Source: Rikenellaceae bacterium
GTDB taxonomy: Bacteria; Bacteroidota; Bacteroidia; Bacteroidales; Rikenellaceae
Assembly (NCBI GenBank): GCA_015059955.1
Contig: SUZK01000002.1
Coordinates: 273,568 to 337,567, forward strand
DNA: 64,000 nucleotides
Direction of reading: 5' to 3'
Of this stretch, positions 54,247 to 62,477 are shown piece after piece (positions within the stretch are counted from its first letter, which is position 1; every line of letters begins with the position of its first letter). Below the pieces are notes generated by a model that saw only the letters and a list, made by a program, of their open reading frames with translations, did not search any database and was not told the origin of the DNA. A program made the translations under genes and the position numbers.

Positions 54247-55314
54247 ATGGGATTTTTTGACTTATTCAAAAAGAAGAAGAGTGTAGACACCCCTGCGGAG
54301 AGTGTCGAGACGCTAACCCCCGAAGAGGCTGCGGCTGTCGAGGCTCGCGAACAGAGGGAGGAGCAGGCTGCCGTAGAGGCTGAGCGCAAGGAGCTTGAGT
54401 CGGGATTGGAGAAGACCAAGGAGGGCTTCTTCGGTAAACTCAAGCGTGCTATTGCTGGCCGTACAACCGTAGATGCAGATGTGCTCGATGACCTTGAGGA
54501 GATGCTCATAACGTCGGACGTAGGCGTTGATACAACTGTTAAGATTATCAACCGTATCGAGCAGCGCGTGGCTAAGGATAAGTATATGAATACCTCGGAG
54601 CTTCACTCTATCCTTCGCGACGAGATAGCCTCGCTTATGGAGGAGTCGCACCGCTCGACAAAGGATTTTGGCATCGAGGTTAAGGAGGGTATGCCCTATG
54701 TTATGATGGTTGTGGGTGTCAATGGTGCAGGTAAGACAACGACTATCGGTAAGCTTGCAGCGCAGCTTACGAAGGCTGGCCGCAAGGTATATATAGGTGC
54801 TGCCGATACGTTCCGTGCTGCAGCCATCGACCAGCTTGGCGTATGGGCCGATAGGGCTGGCGCGACGATGGTGCGTCAGGATATGGGCTCAGACCCAGCA
54901 TCCGTTGCCTACGACACGTTGCGCTCGGCAGTAGCCAATGGCGCCGATGTGGTACTCATCGACACTGCTGGTCGTCTTCATAACAAGGTGGGTCTTATGA
55001 AGGAGCTTACCAAGATTCGTAACGTGATGTCGAAGGTTATCCCCGACGCGCCCCACGAGGTGATGCTCGTCTTGGATGGCTCTACGGGACAGAATGCCTT
55101 TGAGCAGGCCAAGCAGTTTACCGAGGCTACACAAGTGACATCGCTCGCCATCACGAAGCTCGATGGCACGGCTAAGGGTGGTGTTGTCATCGGCATCAGC
55201 GATAAGTTTAATATTCCGGTGCGCTACATAGGCATTGGCGAGGGCATCGACCAGCTCAAGATGTTTGACCGCCACGAGTTTGTGCGCGCCTTGTTTGGCG
55301 ATGCTAAGCAGTAA
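54247..55314 (+). CDS. ftsY: Signal recognition particle receptor FtsY
   Basis: The 355-residue GTPase has an acidic N-terminal region (about 1-60), an N helical domain and a G domain with GVNGAGKTTTIGKLA (near 160), DTAGRLHNK and TKLDGTAKGG. It docks ribosome-SRP complexes on the membrane. Gap to rimO is 10 bases. Confidence 0.97.
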   Translation: MGFFDLFKKKKSVDTPAESVETLTPEEAAAVEAREQREEQAAVEAERKELESGLEKTKEGFFGKLKRAIAGRTTVDADVLDDLEEMLITSDVGVDTTVKIINRIEQRVAKDKYMNTSELHSILRDEIASLMEESHRSTKDFGIEVKEGMPYVMMVVGVNGAGKTTTIGKLAAQLTKAGRKVYIGAADTFRAAAIDQLGVWADRAGATMVRQDMGSDPASVAYDTLRSAVANGADVVLIDTAGRLHNKVGLMKELTKIRNVMSKVIPDAPHEVMLVLDGSTGQNAFEQAKQFTEATQVTSLAITKLDGTAKGGVVIGISDKFNIPVRYIGIGEGIDQLKMFDRHEFVRALFGDAKQ

Positions 55315-55324
55315 ATCGAGTGCT

Positions 55325-56620
55325 ATGAAAAAGATAAATATCATCACGCTTGGCTGCTCGAAGAATACCGTAGACTCGGAGCACCTCGCGGCGCAGCTTA
55401 CGGCGATGGACTACAAGGTTGTCTTCGATAGCGACCGCACGGATGCTGAGGTGGTTGTAATCAATACGTGCGGCTTTATAGGCGATGCCAAGCAGGAGTC
55501 TATCGACACCATACTACGTGCCGCGCAGCTTAAGCTTAGTGGTAAGATTGAGGAGCTCTTCGTTGTGGGCTGCCTCTCGCAGCGCTATGCCGACGAGCTA
55601 CGCCCCGAGCTGCCTGAGGTGGATGACTTCTTCGGTGTCAACGACTGGGCGGGTATTGTCGAGCGCCTCGGCGCTAAGTATCGTGCCGAGAATGAGACCA
55701 AGCGTGAGCTATCCACGCCGTCGCACTACGCCTACCTGAAGATTTCGGAGGGGTGTAACTGGATGTGTGGCTACTGCGCCATACCTCTTATACGTGGTCG
55801 CCATAAGTCGGTGCCCATGGAGACCCTTGTGGCTGAGGCTGAGGCTCTTGTGGCTAAGGGCGTCAAGGAGATTATGGTTATCGCTCAGGATACGACATAC
55901 TATGGTGTCGACCTGTATGGTGAGCGTAAGCTCGCCGAGCTGTTAGAGCGCCTATGTCGTATCGAGGGCTTGGAGTGGATACGTCTCCACTACGCCTATC
56001 CTACGGAGTTCCCCGATGAAGTTATCGAGGTTATGGCACGCGAGAAGAAGATTTGTCGCTACTTAGATATACCATTCCAGCATATCTCGGATAATCAGCT
56101 TACGGCGATGAAGCGCCGTCATACTAAGGCTGATGCTGTGGCTCTTGTTGAGAAGCTACGTCGCGCCATCCCCGATATTGCACTGCGCACAACACTTCTT
56201 GTTGGCTATCCTGGCGAGACGGAGGAGGATTTTGCCGAGCTTATGGAGTTCGTGCGCGACACGAAGTTCGACCGCTTGGGTGTATTCGCCTACTCCGAGG
56301 AGGAGGGCACATACTCTGCAACACGCCTCAAGGATGATGTTGAGGATGATGTCAAGCAGAGTCGCGTGGACCGCATCATGCGCCTTCAGGAGCGTATCTC
56401 GTTGGAGAATAATGCGCGTCGCGTGGGTCAGCAGATGCGCGTGATTATAGACCGTAAGGAGGGTGACTTCTATATCGGTCGCTCGGAGTACGACTCACCT
56501 GAGGTCGACCAGGAGATTATCATTGACAGTTGTGGCAAGCGCCTTATGCGTGGCCGCTTCTATATGGTTACCATCACCGATTGCGAAGATTACGACCTCT
56601 ACGCGCGTCTCGAAGCTTAA
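55325..56620 (+). CDS. rimO: Ribosomal protein S12 methylthiotransferase
   Basis: The 431-residue radical SAM enzyme methylthiolates Asp in S12. The N-terminal MTTase domain has LGCSKNTVDSE and further cysteines in NTCGF and GCLSQRY. The radical SAM motif is GCNWMCGYCAIP, and a TRAM domain ends the protein. The ATG at 55325 is used; the frame extends upstream into ftsY. Confidence 0.95.
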   Translation: MKKINIITLGCSKNTVDSEHLAAQLTAMDYKVVFDSDRTDAEVVVINTCGFIGDAKQESIDTILRAAQLKLSGKIEELFVVGCLSQRYADELRPELPEVDDFFGVNDWAGIVERLGAKYRAENETKRELSTPSHYAYLKISEGCNWMCGYCAIPLIRGRHKSVPMETLVAEAEALVAKGVKEIMVIAQDTTYYGVDLYGERKLAELLERLCRIEGLEWIRLHYAYPTEFPDEVIEVMAREKKICRYLDIPFQHISDNQLTAMKRRHTKADAVALVEKLRRAIPDIALRTTLLVGYPGETEEDFAELMEFVRDTKFDRLGVFAYSEEEGTYSATRLKDDVEDDVKQSRVDRIMRLQERISLENNARRVGQQMRVIIDRKEGDFYIGRSEYDSPEVDQEIIIDSCGKRLMRGRFYMVTITDCEDYDLYARLEA

Positions 56621-56737
56621 TGTGCGTTAGGGTAGATAGGATGTGGGGAGCAGAGACTTAAATGTTGTATGCTCCCCATATTGTTATTTAATCGGGCCCC
56701 TAAATCGCGTTGCGATGAACTCTTTTGTTCGAAAAAT

Positions 56738-56768
56738 TTTGATATTCAATAAAAAATACTTATCTTTG
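56738..56768 (+). promoter_or_regulatory. Promoter of the coiled-coil/zapA operon
   Basis: TTTG (56738-56741), 19 bases, TATCTTTG (56761-56768), 28 bases before the ATG. Confidence 0.75.
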
Positions 56769-56796
56769 AGGAGTAAATATATTTATTGCCCTCATT

Positions 56797-57099
56797 ATGG
56801 CTCAGAAGGATATAATTAAAAGTCTCGCTACGGAGGTCGATCGTCTTATCGCCGACCATGAGCGTATCTCGGAGGAGTGCCGCTCGTTGGTTAAGGAGCG
56901 TGACGAGCTTCGTGCGGAGCGTCATCGCCTTCAGGAGCGTCTGCGTGAGCAGGAGAACACCATCAAGCGTTTGGAGTTAGCCTGCGTGATGCGCGGTGAT
57001 GATGGCAGTGTGGAGCGTGCGCGTGCGCGTGTCAACAGTTTATTGCGGGAGGTTGACCGTTGCATTGCCGCCATTAAACAACAACAAGAGAGTAACTAA
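56797..57099 (+). CDS. Small coiled-coil protein upstream of zapA
   Basis: The 100-residue protein is almost one coiled coil (ATEVDRLIADHERISEECRS through RLREQENTIKRLEL). It lies four bases before zapA. Its size and place recall ZapB-like division factors, but I cannot claim homology. Confidence 0.75.
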   Translation: MAQKDIIKSLATEVDRLIADHERISEECRSLVKERDELRAERHRLQERLREQENTIKRLELACVMRGDDGSVERARARVNSLLREVDRCIAAIKQQQESN

Positions 57100-57102
57100 A
57101 CG

Positions 57103-57393
57103 ATGGCAGAGGGTAAGATAAAAATATCGTTGTCGATAGCTGGCAAGAGCTACCAGATGTCCATCGATGAGGCCAAGGAGGAGCTATATCTCGAGGCAGC
57201 ACGCCGTATCAACGATAAGGTGGCTGAGTACTCGAAGATAGCAAAAATGGATATTCAAGATCGTCTGGCGCTGGCGGCACTGCGCTACTCCATTGAGGTG
57301 CTTACCTCGGAGCGTAAGTCGGCGTTGGGTGATGCCGATGTTGAGGAGTTGCAGGCCATAGAGCAGCGCATAAAGGGCTACGTGAAGCGATAA
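57103..57393 (+). CDS. zapA: Cell division protein ZapA
   Basis: The 96-residue protein has the ZapA fold (ISLSIAGKSYQMSIDEAKEELYLEAARRINDKV) with a C-terminal coiled coil. It binds FtsZ and bundles filaments. Followed by a likely 6S RNA and rny. Confidence 0.9.
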   Translation: MAEGKIKISLSIAGKSYQMSIDEAKEELYLEAARRINDKVAEYSKIAKMDIQDRLALAALRYSIEVLTSERKSALGDADVEELQAIEQRIKGYVKR

Positions 57394-57494
57394 CCCTTAG
57401 GCAAGATTATTGCTATACTCCATGATACAACTCCGACTGGTAGTTATGGGCGACACACCGCATAAGTGTCATCGTTCTTTACATAGATAATTTA

Positions 57495-57701
57495 TCCCGC
57501 ATGGATTCCTTAAAAGCTTTGCGATCTGTACAACTAATATTACATTGGGACAACTCTCGAGTAAAGCCACAAAACAAGGCCTCAACCCCTCGGGGTGTGG
57601 CGCTTAGGCGTCACCAGTGGACTGTTGCGTGCCTCGGAGCCCCACCTATGACTTATCTCAGGATTCGTCAAACAAGTTAAGGAGTCTCTGCGGTTTTTTT
57701 T
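57495..57701 (+). ncRNA. ssrS: Likely 6S RNA
   Basis: Between zapA and rny lies a stretch of about 200 bases whose ends pair over 17 bp: left arm from CCGCATGG at 57497-57513, right arm TTAAGGAG...TGCGG at 57677-57693, with two G-U and one mismatch. A run of eight T follows. The middle forms a hairpin ACCCCTCGGGGT near 57580. Size, long closing stem, T run and the zapA neighbour all fit 6S RNA, which binds and holds RNA polymerase in slow growth. Not checked against a covariance model. Confidence 0.7.
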
Positions 57702-57739
57702 GTTACACGTTAAACTATATATATAAAACCTACTTAATT

Positions 57740-59269
57740 ATGAGCATTACATTGACAATCGTCGGTGTCGTTGTCGGAGCTGTTGTAGGTGGCGGTGGTG
57801 CCTACCTTGCAGCTCGTGCGCGATCTAAGGCCATCGTCGAAAAGGCAGAGGCAGACGGCGAAATGATAAAGAAAGAGAAGATGTTGCAGGCTAAGGAGAA
57901 GTTCATTCAGCTTAAGAGTGAGCACGACCGCCATGTCAACGAGCGCAACCAGAAGCTCCAGCAGAGCGAGCAGCGCGCAAAGCAGATAGAGGCAAACCTC
58001 CAGCATAAGGAGCGCGACCTCGACAAGCGTAGCCAGGAGCTCGACCGCCGCAAGGAGCAGCTCGAGGCGCAGATGCAGGGCGTTGAGGCACGCAAGGAGG
58101 AGCTTGCAGCAGTAATCAAGGAGCAGAATGCACGCCTCGAGCAGATCTCGGGCATGAGCTCGGAGGATGCTAAGAATGTACTTATCGAGAATATGAAGAA
58201 CGAGGCCAAGGCCGATGCCGCAGCATATATCGCTGAGACCATCGAGGAGGCTAAGCTCTCGGCAACGAAGGAGGCTAAGCGTATCGTCGTAGCATCTATC
58301 CAGCGCGTAGCTACCGAGACCGCCATCGAGAATGCTGTAACGGTATTCAATATCGAGTCAGACGAGGTTAAGGGCCGTATCATCGGTCGCGAGGGTCGTA
58401 ATATACGCGCCTTGGAGGCAGCCACAGGTATCGAGATTATCGTCGACGACACCCCTGAGGCTATCATCCTTTCGGGCTTCGACCCCGTACGTCGCGAGAT
58501 AGCACGTCTTGCTCTGCATCAGCTTGTTACCGATGGCCGTATCCACCCAGCACGCATCGAGGAGGTTGTGGCAAAGGTTAAGAAGCAGATCGAGGAGGAG
58601 ATTATTGAGGTTGGTAAGCGTACCACCATCGACCTCGGTATTCACGGTCTACACCCTGAGCTTATCCGTCTTATCGGTAAGATGAAGTACCGCTCGTCAT
58701 ATGGCCAGAACCTCTTGCAGCACGCTCGCGAGACTGCAAACCTCGCAGGTATCATGGCCGCAGAGCTTGGACTTAACCCTAAGGCAGCACGCCGCGCAGG
58801 TCTTCTTCACGATATTGGCAAGGTGCCCGATGACGAGCCAGAGTTGCCACACGCAATTATCGGTATGAAGCTCGCCGAGAAGTATAAGGAGAAGCCCGAC
58901 GTATGTAACGCCATCGGTGCTCACCACGATGAGACAGAGATGACATCGCTCATCGCGCCTATCATCCAGGTGTGTGACGCTATATCTGGTGCTCGCCCAG
59001 GTGCTCGTCGCGAGGTTGTCGAGTCGTATATCAAGCGCCTCAAGGAGATGGAGGGTATCGCCCTCTCTTACCCAGGTGTTGTCAAGACCTACGCTATCCA
59101 GGCGGGCCGCGAGCTCCGCGTTATCGTGGGTGCCGACAAGCTCTCTGATCAGGAGTCTGAGGCACTATCACACGACATTGCTAAGAAGATTCAGGACGAG
59201 ATGACATATCCTGGACAGGTGAAGATTACCGTGATACGTGAGACGCGTTCTGTATCTTATGCCAAGTAA
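57740..59269 (+). CDS. rny: Ribonuclease Y
   Basis: The 509-residue endonuclease has an N-terminal transmembrane helix, a long coiled coil (about 30-170), a KH domain ([20 protein letters not shown]) and an HD domain ([12 protein letters not shown]). It starts mRNA decay at the membrane. ATG at 57740 ([13 protein letters not shown]). The stop codon TAA is merged with a palindromic repeat. Confidence 0.95.
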   Translation: MSITLTIVGVVVGAVVGGGGAYLAARARSKAIVEKAEADGEMIKKEKMLQAKEKFIQLKSEHDRHVNERNQKLQQSEQRAKQIEANLQHKERDLDKRSQELDRRKEQLEAQMQGVEARKEELAAVIKEQNARLEQISGMSSEDAKNVLIENMKNEAKADAAAYIAETIEEAKLSATKEAKRIVVASIQRVATETAIENAVTVFNIESDEVKGRIIGREGRNIRALEAATGIEIIVDDTPEAIILSGFDPVRREIARLALHQLVTDGRIHPARIEEVVAKVKKQIEEEIIEVGKRTTIDLGIHGLHPELIRLIGKMKYRSSYGQNLLQHARETANLAGIMAAELGLNPKAARRAGLLHDIGKVPDDEPELPHAIIGMKLAEKYKEKPDVCNAIGAHHDETEMTSLIAPIIQVCDAISGARPGARREVVESYIKRLKEMEGIALSYPGVVKTYAIQAGRELRVIVGADKLSDQESEALSHDIAKKIQDEMTYPGQVKITVIRETRSVSYAK

Positions 59270-59397
59270 TTTGTTGTGATAAGGGGTCATTATCGGCCCA
59301 TCCCAAAAAGTAGACTACCACGGGCTGTACTTCGTGTACTATCCCGTGGTAGTCTCTTTTGCGATAGACCAAGCCTAACCCCTTCTGACAACAAATT
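59268..59397 (+). repeat. Palindromic 3'-UTR element, copy 5 (at the rny stop codon)
   Basis: Begins AATTTGTTGTGATAAGG inside the TAA of rny and ends ACCCCTTCTGACAACAAATT. The inner stem GACTACCACGGG/CCCGTGGTAGTC (59313-59324, 59343-59354) with loop CTGTACTTCGTGTACTAT is followed by TCTTTT and should terminate rny. Confidence 0.9.
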
Positions 59398-59528
59398 TAT
59401 TTCTTGTGATAAGGCGCAATCTGCGGCGCATCCCAAAAGTGTAAACCATCGTAGGCTGTACTTCGTGTACTATCCCGTGATAGTCTCTTTTGCGATAGGC
59501 CAAGCCTAACCCCTTTAGAAAAGAGATT
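59398..59528 (+). repeat. Palindromic 3'-UTR element, copy 6 (tandem, behind rny)
   Basis: A second copy in direct tandem, with worn ends (TTTCTTGTGATAAGG and CCCCTTTAGAAAAGAG) and the same loop CTGTACTTCGTGTACTAT. The inner stem has mismatches (CATCGTAGG/CCCGTGATAG). Confidence 0.8.
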
Positions 59529-59614
59529 GGAGTTACGGTGCTACTTGAAGCTGCCGAGCGTTGTCCTGTATAGTATAGGTGTTACGTGTATCTCAATTTT
59601 TAGAGCAGTCTGCA

Positions 59615-59644
59615 TTGTCGATGGCTCTATTTTTTGTATATTTG
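59615..59644 (+). promoter_or_regulatory. Promoter of the DUF975 gene
   Basis: TTG (59615-59617), 19 bases, TATATTTG (59637-59644). Confidence 0.65.
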
Positions 59645-59684
59645 CATAGTCGTTGTATTGCAAATTAGGTAAATAATCGCAGAT

Positions 59685-60320
59685 ATGAAAACAAATTCGG
59701 AGATTAGAGAGGATGCTCGCGCGAGGTTGTCGGGCAACTGGGGCAGTGCTGTTATCTTTGCGCTGGTAAGCGGTATCTTGGTAGGTGCCATATCATCGCA
59801 TAATGCAGCGAACGATAATAACTATGATGCATGGGATTTTGTGTTCACGGCGTTGAACATCTTTGTAGGCCTGCCTCTTAGCTTGGGTATTAGTGCGTCG
59901 TTCTTGAACTTTGTGCGAGGCTCGGAGTTGAAGCTGGAGAATATGTTTTGTGCCTTCAGCTCGCCGCTATACTTTCGTAGCATAGTCCTCGGCGTTCTCA
60001 CGGCTGTATATACCTTCCTGTGGTCGCTGCTGCTTATCGTGCCTGGTATCATCAAGGCGCTCTCATACTCTATGGCGCCCTACATCCTTCTCGATAACCC
60101 CGATATGTCGGGCGAGGAGGCCATCTGCGCGAGTATGAAGATGATGGATGGCCATAAGATGGATTTGTTCCTTATATGGTTGGGCTACTTTGGCCTTGTG
60201 ATATTGTCGGCAGTGCTACTCTTTATACCTATGCTGTGGTTATACCCCTACTATATGAGTGTCTTTGCCAAGTTCTACGAAGAGCTTAAGGCAGAGCAGC
60301 CCGCTATCGTGGTTGAGTAA
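59685..60320 (+). CDS. DUF975-family integral membrane protein
   Basis: The 211-residue protein has four to five transmembrane segments and the family start SEIREDARARLSGNWGSAV. PGIIKALSYSMAPYILLDNPDMSGEEAICASMKMMDGHK is the conserved middle loop and helix. Function unknown in the family. It is monocistronic with its own promoter and terminator. Confidence 0.87.
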   Translation: MKTNSEIREDARARLSGNWGSAVIFALVSGILVGAISSHNAANDNNYDAWDFVFTALNIFVGLPLSLGISASFLNFVRGSELKLENMFCAFSSPLYFRSIVLGVLTAVYTFLWSLLLIVPGIIKALSYSMAPYILLDNPDMSGEEAICASMKMMDGHKMDLFLIWLGYFGLVILSAVLLFIPMLWLYPYYMSVFAKFYEELKAEQPAIVVE

Positions 60321-60345
60321 CCGCATATTGATAGCATAAATTAAT

Positions 60346-60376
60346 CGAGGCCGACTAAAAATTTTAGCCGGCCTCG
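60346..60376 (+). terminator. Terminator of the DUF975 gene
   Basis: CGAGGCCGACTAAAA pairs with TTTTAGCCGGCCTCG (one mismatch), followed by TTGTTAT. Core shared with the terminator at 42519. Confidence 0.8.
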
Positions 60377-60487
60377 TTGTTATATTCTGAGCAATTTAGG
60401 AAACTGCAGCAATATACTCTAACTTCCTTAGTCTTCCTAATTTCCTAAGTTCTCTAAATATCAAGAAAATAAATCCCAACCACCCCC

Positions 60488-60517
60488 TTGTCGATTAGGA
60501 AATATTTATTATATTTG
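60488..60517 (+). promoter_or_regulatory. Promoter of the 60795 gene, with a leader of about 270 bases
   Basis: TTG (60488-60490), 19 bases, TATATTTG (60510-60517). Transcription from here would include the structured region 60582-60676 before the ATG at 60795. Confidence 0.6.
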
Positions 60518-60581
60518 TACTACCATTGCGGAATACGCAATGATTTAGATGGCATTTAGGGCTATTGTTTCGTGAAGTAAA

Positions 60582-60779
60582 ACGACCAAAATTATTAAAC
60601 GAACAGACAATAGGCACATTAAATGCTCACGCCTTATGGCGTGGGTGTGCTTATGTTCGTATGGGTACTTGGTCGTCCCTTCTTCCGATAGGCACTACCC
60701 ACGTTTCTTTTTGTAGGTATTCTCCTGATTCTAAGTTAAACGGTTGCTATCTGCGGCAATGAATATTATTGTTTAACTT
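60582..60779 (+). promoter_or_regulatory. Structured leader with four nested helices
   Basis: ACGACCAA/TTGGTCGT (60582-60589, 60669-60676), ACGAAC/GTTCGT (60599-60604, 60655-60660), GCACAT/GTGTGC (60614-60619, 60645-60650) and CACGCC/GGCGTG (60628-60633, 60638-60643) nest within each other. A fifth pair AAGTTAAAC/GTTTAACTT (60733-60741, 60771-60779) lies closer to the ATG. This could be a riboregulator or an independent RNA. I do not recognise the class. Confidence 0.55.
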
Positions 60780-60794
60780 AAAATTTATAGTATT

Positions 60795-61379
60795 ATGAAA
60801 AAGTTTTTTTTGCTAATTATGGTATCAGTCTTTGCATCCTATTCGTATGCTCAGCAAAAACTTTCAACCAGCGGAGTGACTATGGGACAATCAAAATCTG
60901 AGGTAGCTGCGGTCTTAAAAAGCAAGGGCAACAATTACAAAGAATCATCCAACAATGGCATCGATTATATTAGTCTTGAAGATATTAATGTCGGGGGTGT
61001 TATATTTGATGGCTATTCGTTTTTTAAATTTAAGAACAATCAACTATTTGAGGTCTATTATCAAATGAATAACGCTATTGGAACATATCATTATGATGCA
61101 GTGGGTTTTGCTAACGCAAAAATAGACGCTCAAAAAATTAAAGATGCATATAATTCATTAGTGCATAGTTTGTCTGCTAAATATGGTGATCCTCAAACAA
61201 TCACTGGTAGCAGTGCGTCCAGAAAGTACATTACTTGGCGTACACTTATTGGAACAATAACCTTGGAATATCACTATAAGTCGGGATACGATAATATGAT
61301 GTACCCCAATAGTGAAACGATTTCAGCTGGTTTGGCACTTAAATATGTTGATTTAAGTATGATAGCCACCGATTTGTAA
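60795..61379 (+). CDS. Secreted protein of unknown function, AT-rich
   Basis: The 194-residue protein has a signal peptide (MKKFFLLIMVSVFASYSYAQ) and a single alpha/beta-looking domain (GVTMGQSKSEVAAVLKSKG, GVIFDGYSFFKFKNNQLFEVYY, ALKYVDLSMI). The MGQSKSEV start resembles short bacterial modules that follow a GMSKEEV-type motif. Its codons are much richer in A and T than those of nearby genes, which suggests recent arrival. Function unknown. Confidence 0.75.
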   Translation: MKKFFLLIMVSVFASYSYAQQKLSTSGVTMGQSKSEVAAVLKSKGNNYKESSNNGIDYISLEDINVGGVIFDGYSFFKFKNNQLFEVYYQMNNAIGTYHYDAVGFANAKIDAQKIKDAYNSLVHSLSAKYGDPQTITGSSASRKYITWRTLIGTITLEYHYKSGYDNMMYPNSETISAGLALKYVDLSMIATDL

Positions 61380-61450
61380 CTGGTTAATATAATAGCTTTT
61401 CCGAGCCGCCGCGAGAACCGTCATAGTTTTTACATAAATAAACAAAGTAA

Positions 61451-61583
61451 TAGGCGGGAGCTTCCCAGCTGCCGCCTATACCCTCAGAACTGAATTGAAT
61501 AAACTCTTTTTATGTAGCGTAAGCAAAATACCTATTGAAACTACTAACGTTCTTTAAGGTTTGAGCAGAGCAAGAAAATATAG
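61451..61583 (+). repeat. Repeat family B, copy 1 (left of the toxin-antitoxin pair)
   Basis: A hairpin TAGGCGGGAGC-TTCCCA-GCTGCCGCCTA (61451-61478) is followed by a tail (61511-61571) that recurs at 62524-62585. The tail includes TATGTAGCGTAAGC, GAAACTACTAAC and TTAAGGTTTGAGCAGAGC. Confidence 0.7.
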
Positions 61584-61589
61584 TGAGCG

Positions 61590-61620
61590 TTTGTATTTTG
61601 CTCAATAATTGCTAACTTTG
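61590..61620 (+). promoter_or_regulatory. Promoter of the toxin-antitoxin operon
   Basis: TTTG (61590-61593), 19 bases, TAACTTTG (61613-61620), 21 bases before the antitoxin ATG. It directly adjoins repeat B copy 1. Confidence 0.75.
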
Positions 61621-61641
61621 CAGAAATCAATAATTCTCATT

Positions 61642-61839
61642 ATGTCGGAACAGGAGTTGAAAAAATATCGTCTTACAGGCGTTGAGGAGCCCACGGATGA
61701 GCAGCTTGAAGCGTTGATGCACGCTGCGGGCGAGGAGGCTCGTCGTCGTAGTGCCGAGGCTGATGCGAAATTCCGCGCAGAGTTAGAGCAGTTGGTGTCG
61801 GATAATTTAGCTGATTACGAGTGTGGCGATGGTAAGTAA
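61642..61839 (+). CDS. Putative antitoxin partner of a zeta-type toxin
   Basis: The 65-residue protein is highly acidic and helical (MSEQELKKYRLTGVEEPTDE, AEEARRRSAE region, ending LADYECGDGK). It stands immediately upstream and overlaps the toxin start by 11 bases, the usual antitoxin-first order. No DNA-binding motif is seen. The antitoxin role is inferred from position only. Confidence 0.7.
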   Translation: MSEQELKKYRLTGVEEPTDEQLEALMHAAGEEARRRSAEADAKFRAELEQLVSDNLADYECGDGK

Positions 61840-62431
61840 TCACAAACCTGTTATGATTGTTATTGCTGGACCAAATGGATCTGGCAAGACCACTGTAACC
61901 GAGCAGATACTGCGCCACGAGTGGATGGAGGATGCTGTTTACATCAATCCTGATATAGTGGCACAGGAGCGTTTTGGTGATTGGAACTCGGCGGAAGCTG
62001 TTAAGAAGTCTATCGCTTACTGTGAGGCGTTGCGCGAAAAATCTCTTGAAGAGGGTAAGAGTCTTATCTTCGAAACGGTACTTTCGCGCAAAGATAAGGT
62101 CGATTATATCCGCAGGGCAAAGGCGGCTGGTTTCTTTGTTAGGGTGTTCTTTGTGTGTACGGAGTCGCCCACGATAAACGCATCGCGTATTGCTCGACGA
62201 GTTATGCAGGGCGGTCACGATGTACCAATATCTAAAATAATCTCTCGTTATAATCTGTCTATCGCTAATTGTGTTGAGGTGGCTCGCATTGTTGATCGTT
62301 GCTATCTCTACGATAATTCTGCGGAGAATTGTGACGCTCGACCACTATTTAGAACAGTAGACGGTAAGGTGTATAAAGAGTCTAGAGGCGAGATCCCCGA
62401 TTGGGCAAGAATTATTAAGAGTCGCCTATAA
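61829..62431 (+). CDS. Zeta-toxin-like P-loop kinase
   Basis: The 200-residue protein has Walker A GPNGSGKTTV near residue 15, YINPDIVAQ, and SLIFETVLSRKDKVDYI, all typical of the zeta toxin/UDP-GlcNAc kinase fold. GHDVPISKIISRY is the conserved R-rich helix. Zeta toxins phosphorylate UDP-activated sugars and block wall synthesis; the chromosomal short forms like this one are little studied. Start ATG at 61829 (GTG at 61823 is an alternative). A strong terminator overlaps the stop codon. Confidence 0.85.
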   Translation: MVSNHKPVMIVIAGPNGSGKTTVTEQILRHEWMEDAVYINPDIVAQERFGDWNSAEAVKKSIAYCEALREKSLEEGKSLIFETVLSRKDKVDYIRRAKAAGFFVRVFFVCTESPTINASRIARRVMQGGHDVPISKIISRYNLSIANCVEVARIVDRCYLYDNSAENCDARPLFRTVDGKVYKESRGEIPDWARIIKSRL

Positions 62432-62470
62432 AATAACAAACCGCTAAGTATTTTAGCGGTTTGTTATTTT
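62430..62470 (+). terminator. Terminator of the toxin-antitoxin operon
   Basis: A perfect 18-bp inverted repeat (AAAATAACAAACCGCTAA and complement) with loop GTAT overlaps the toxin stop codon. The 3' arm ends in TTTT. Confidence 0.88.
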
Positions 62471-62477
62471 ATACTAC

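Noticed and set aside
59268..59528. Insertion sequence remnants behind rny
   Set aside because: The units are about 130 bases of palindrome without any transposase-like frame. They belong to the repeat family at stop codons.
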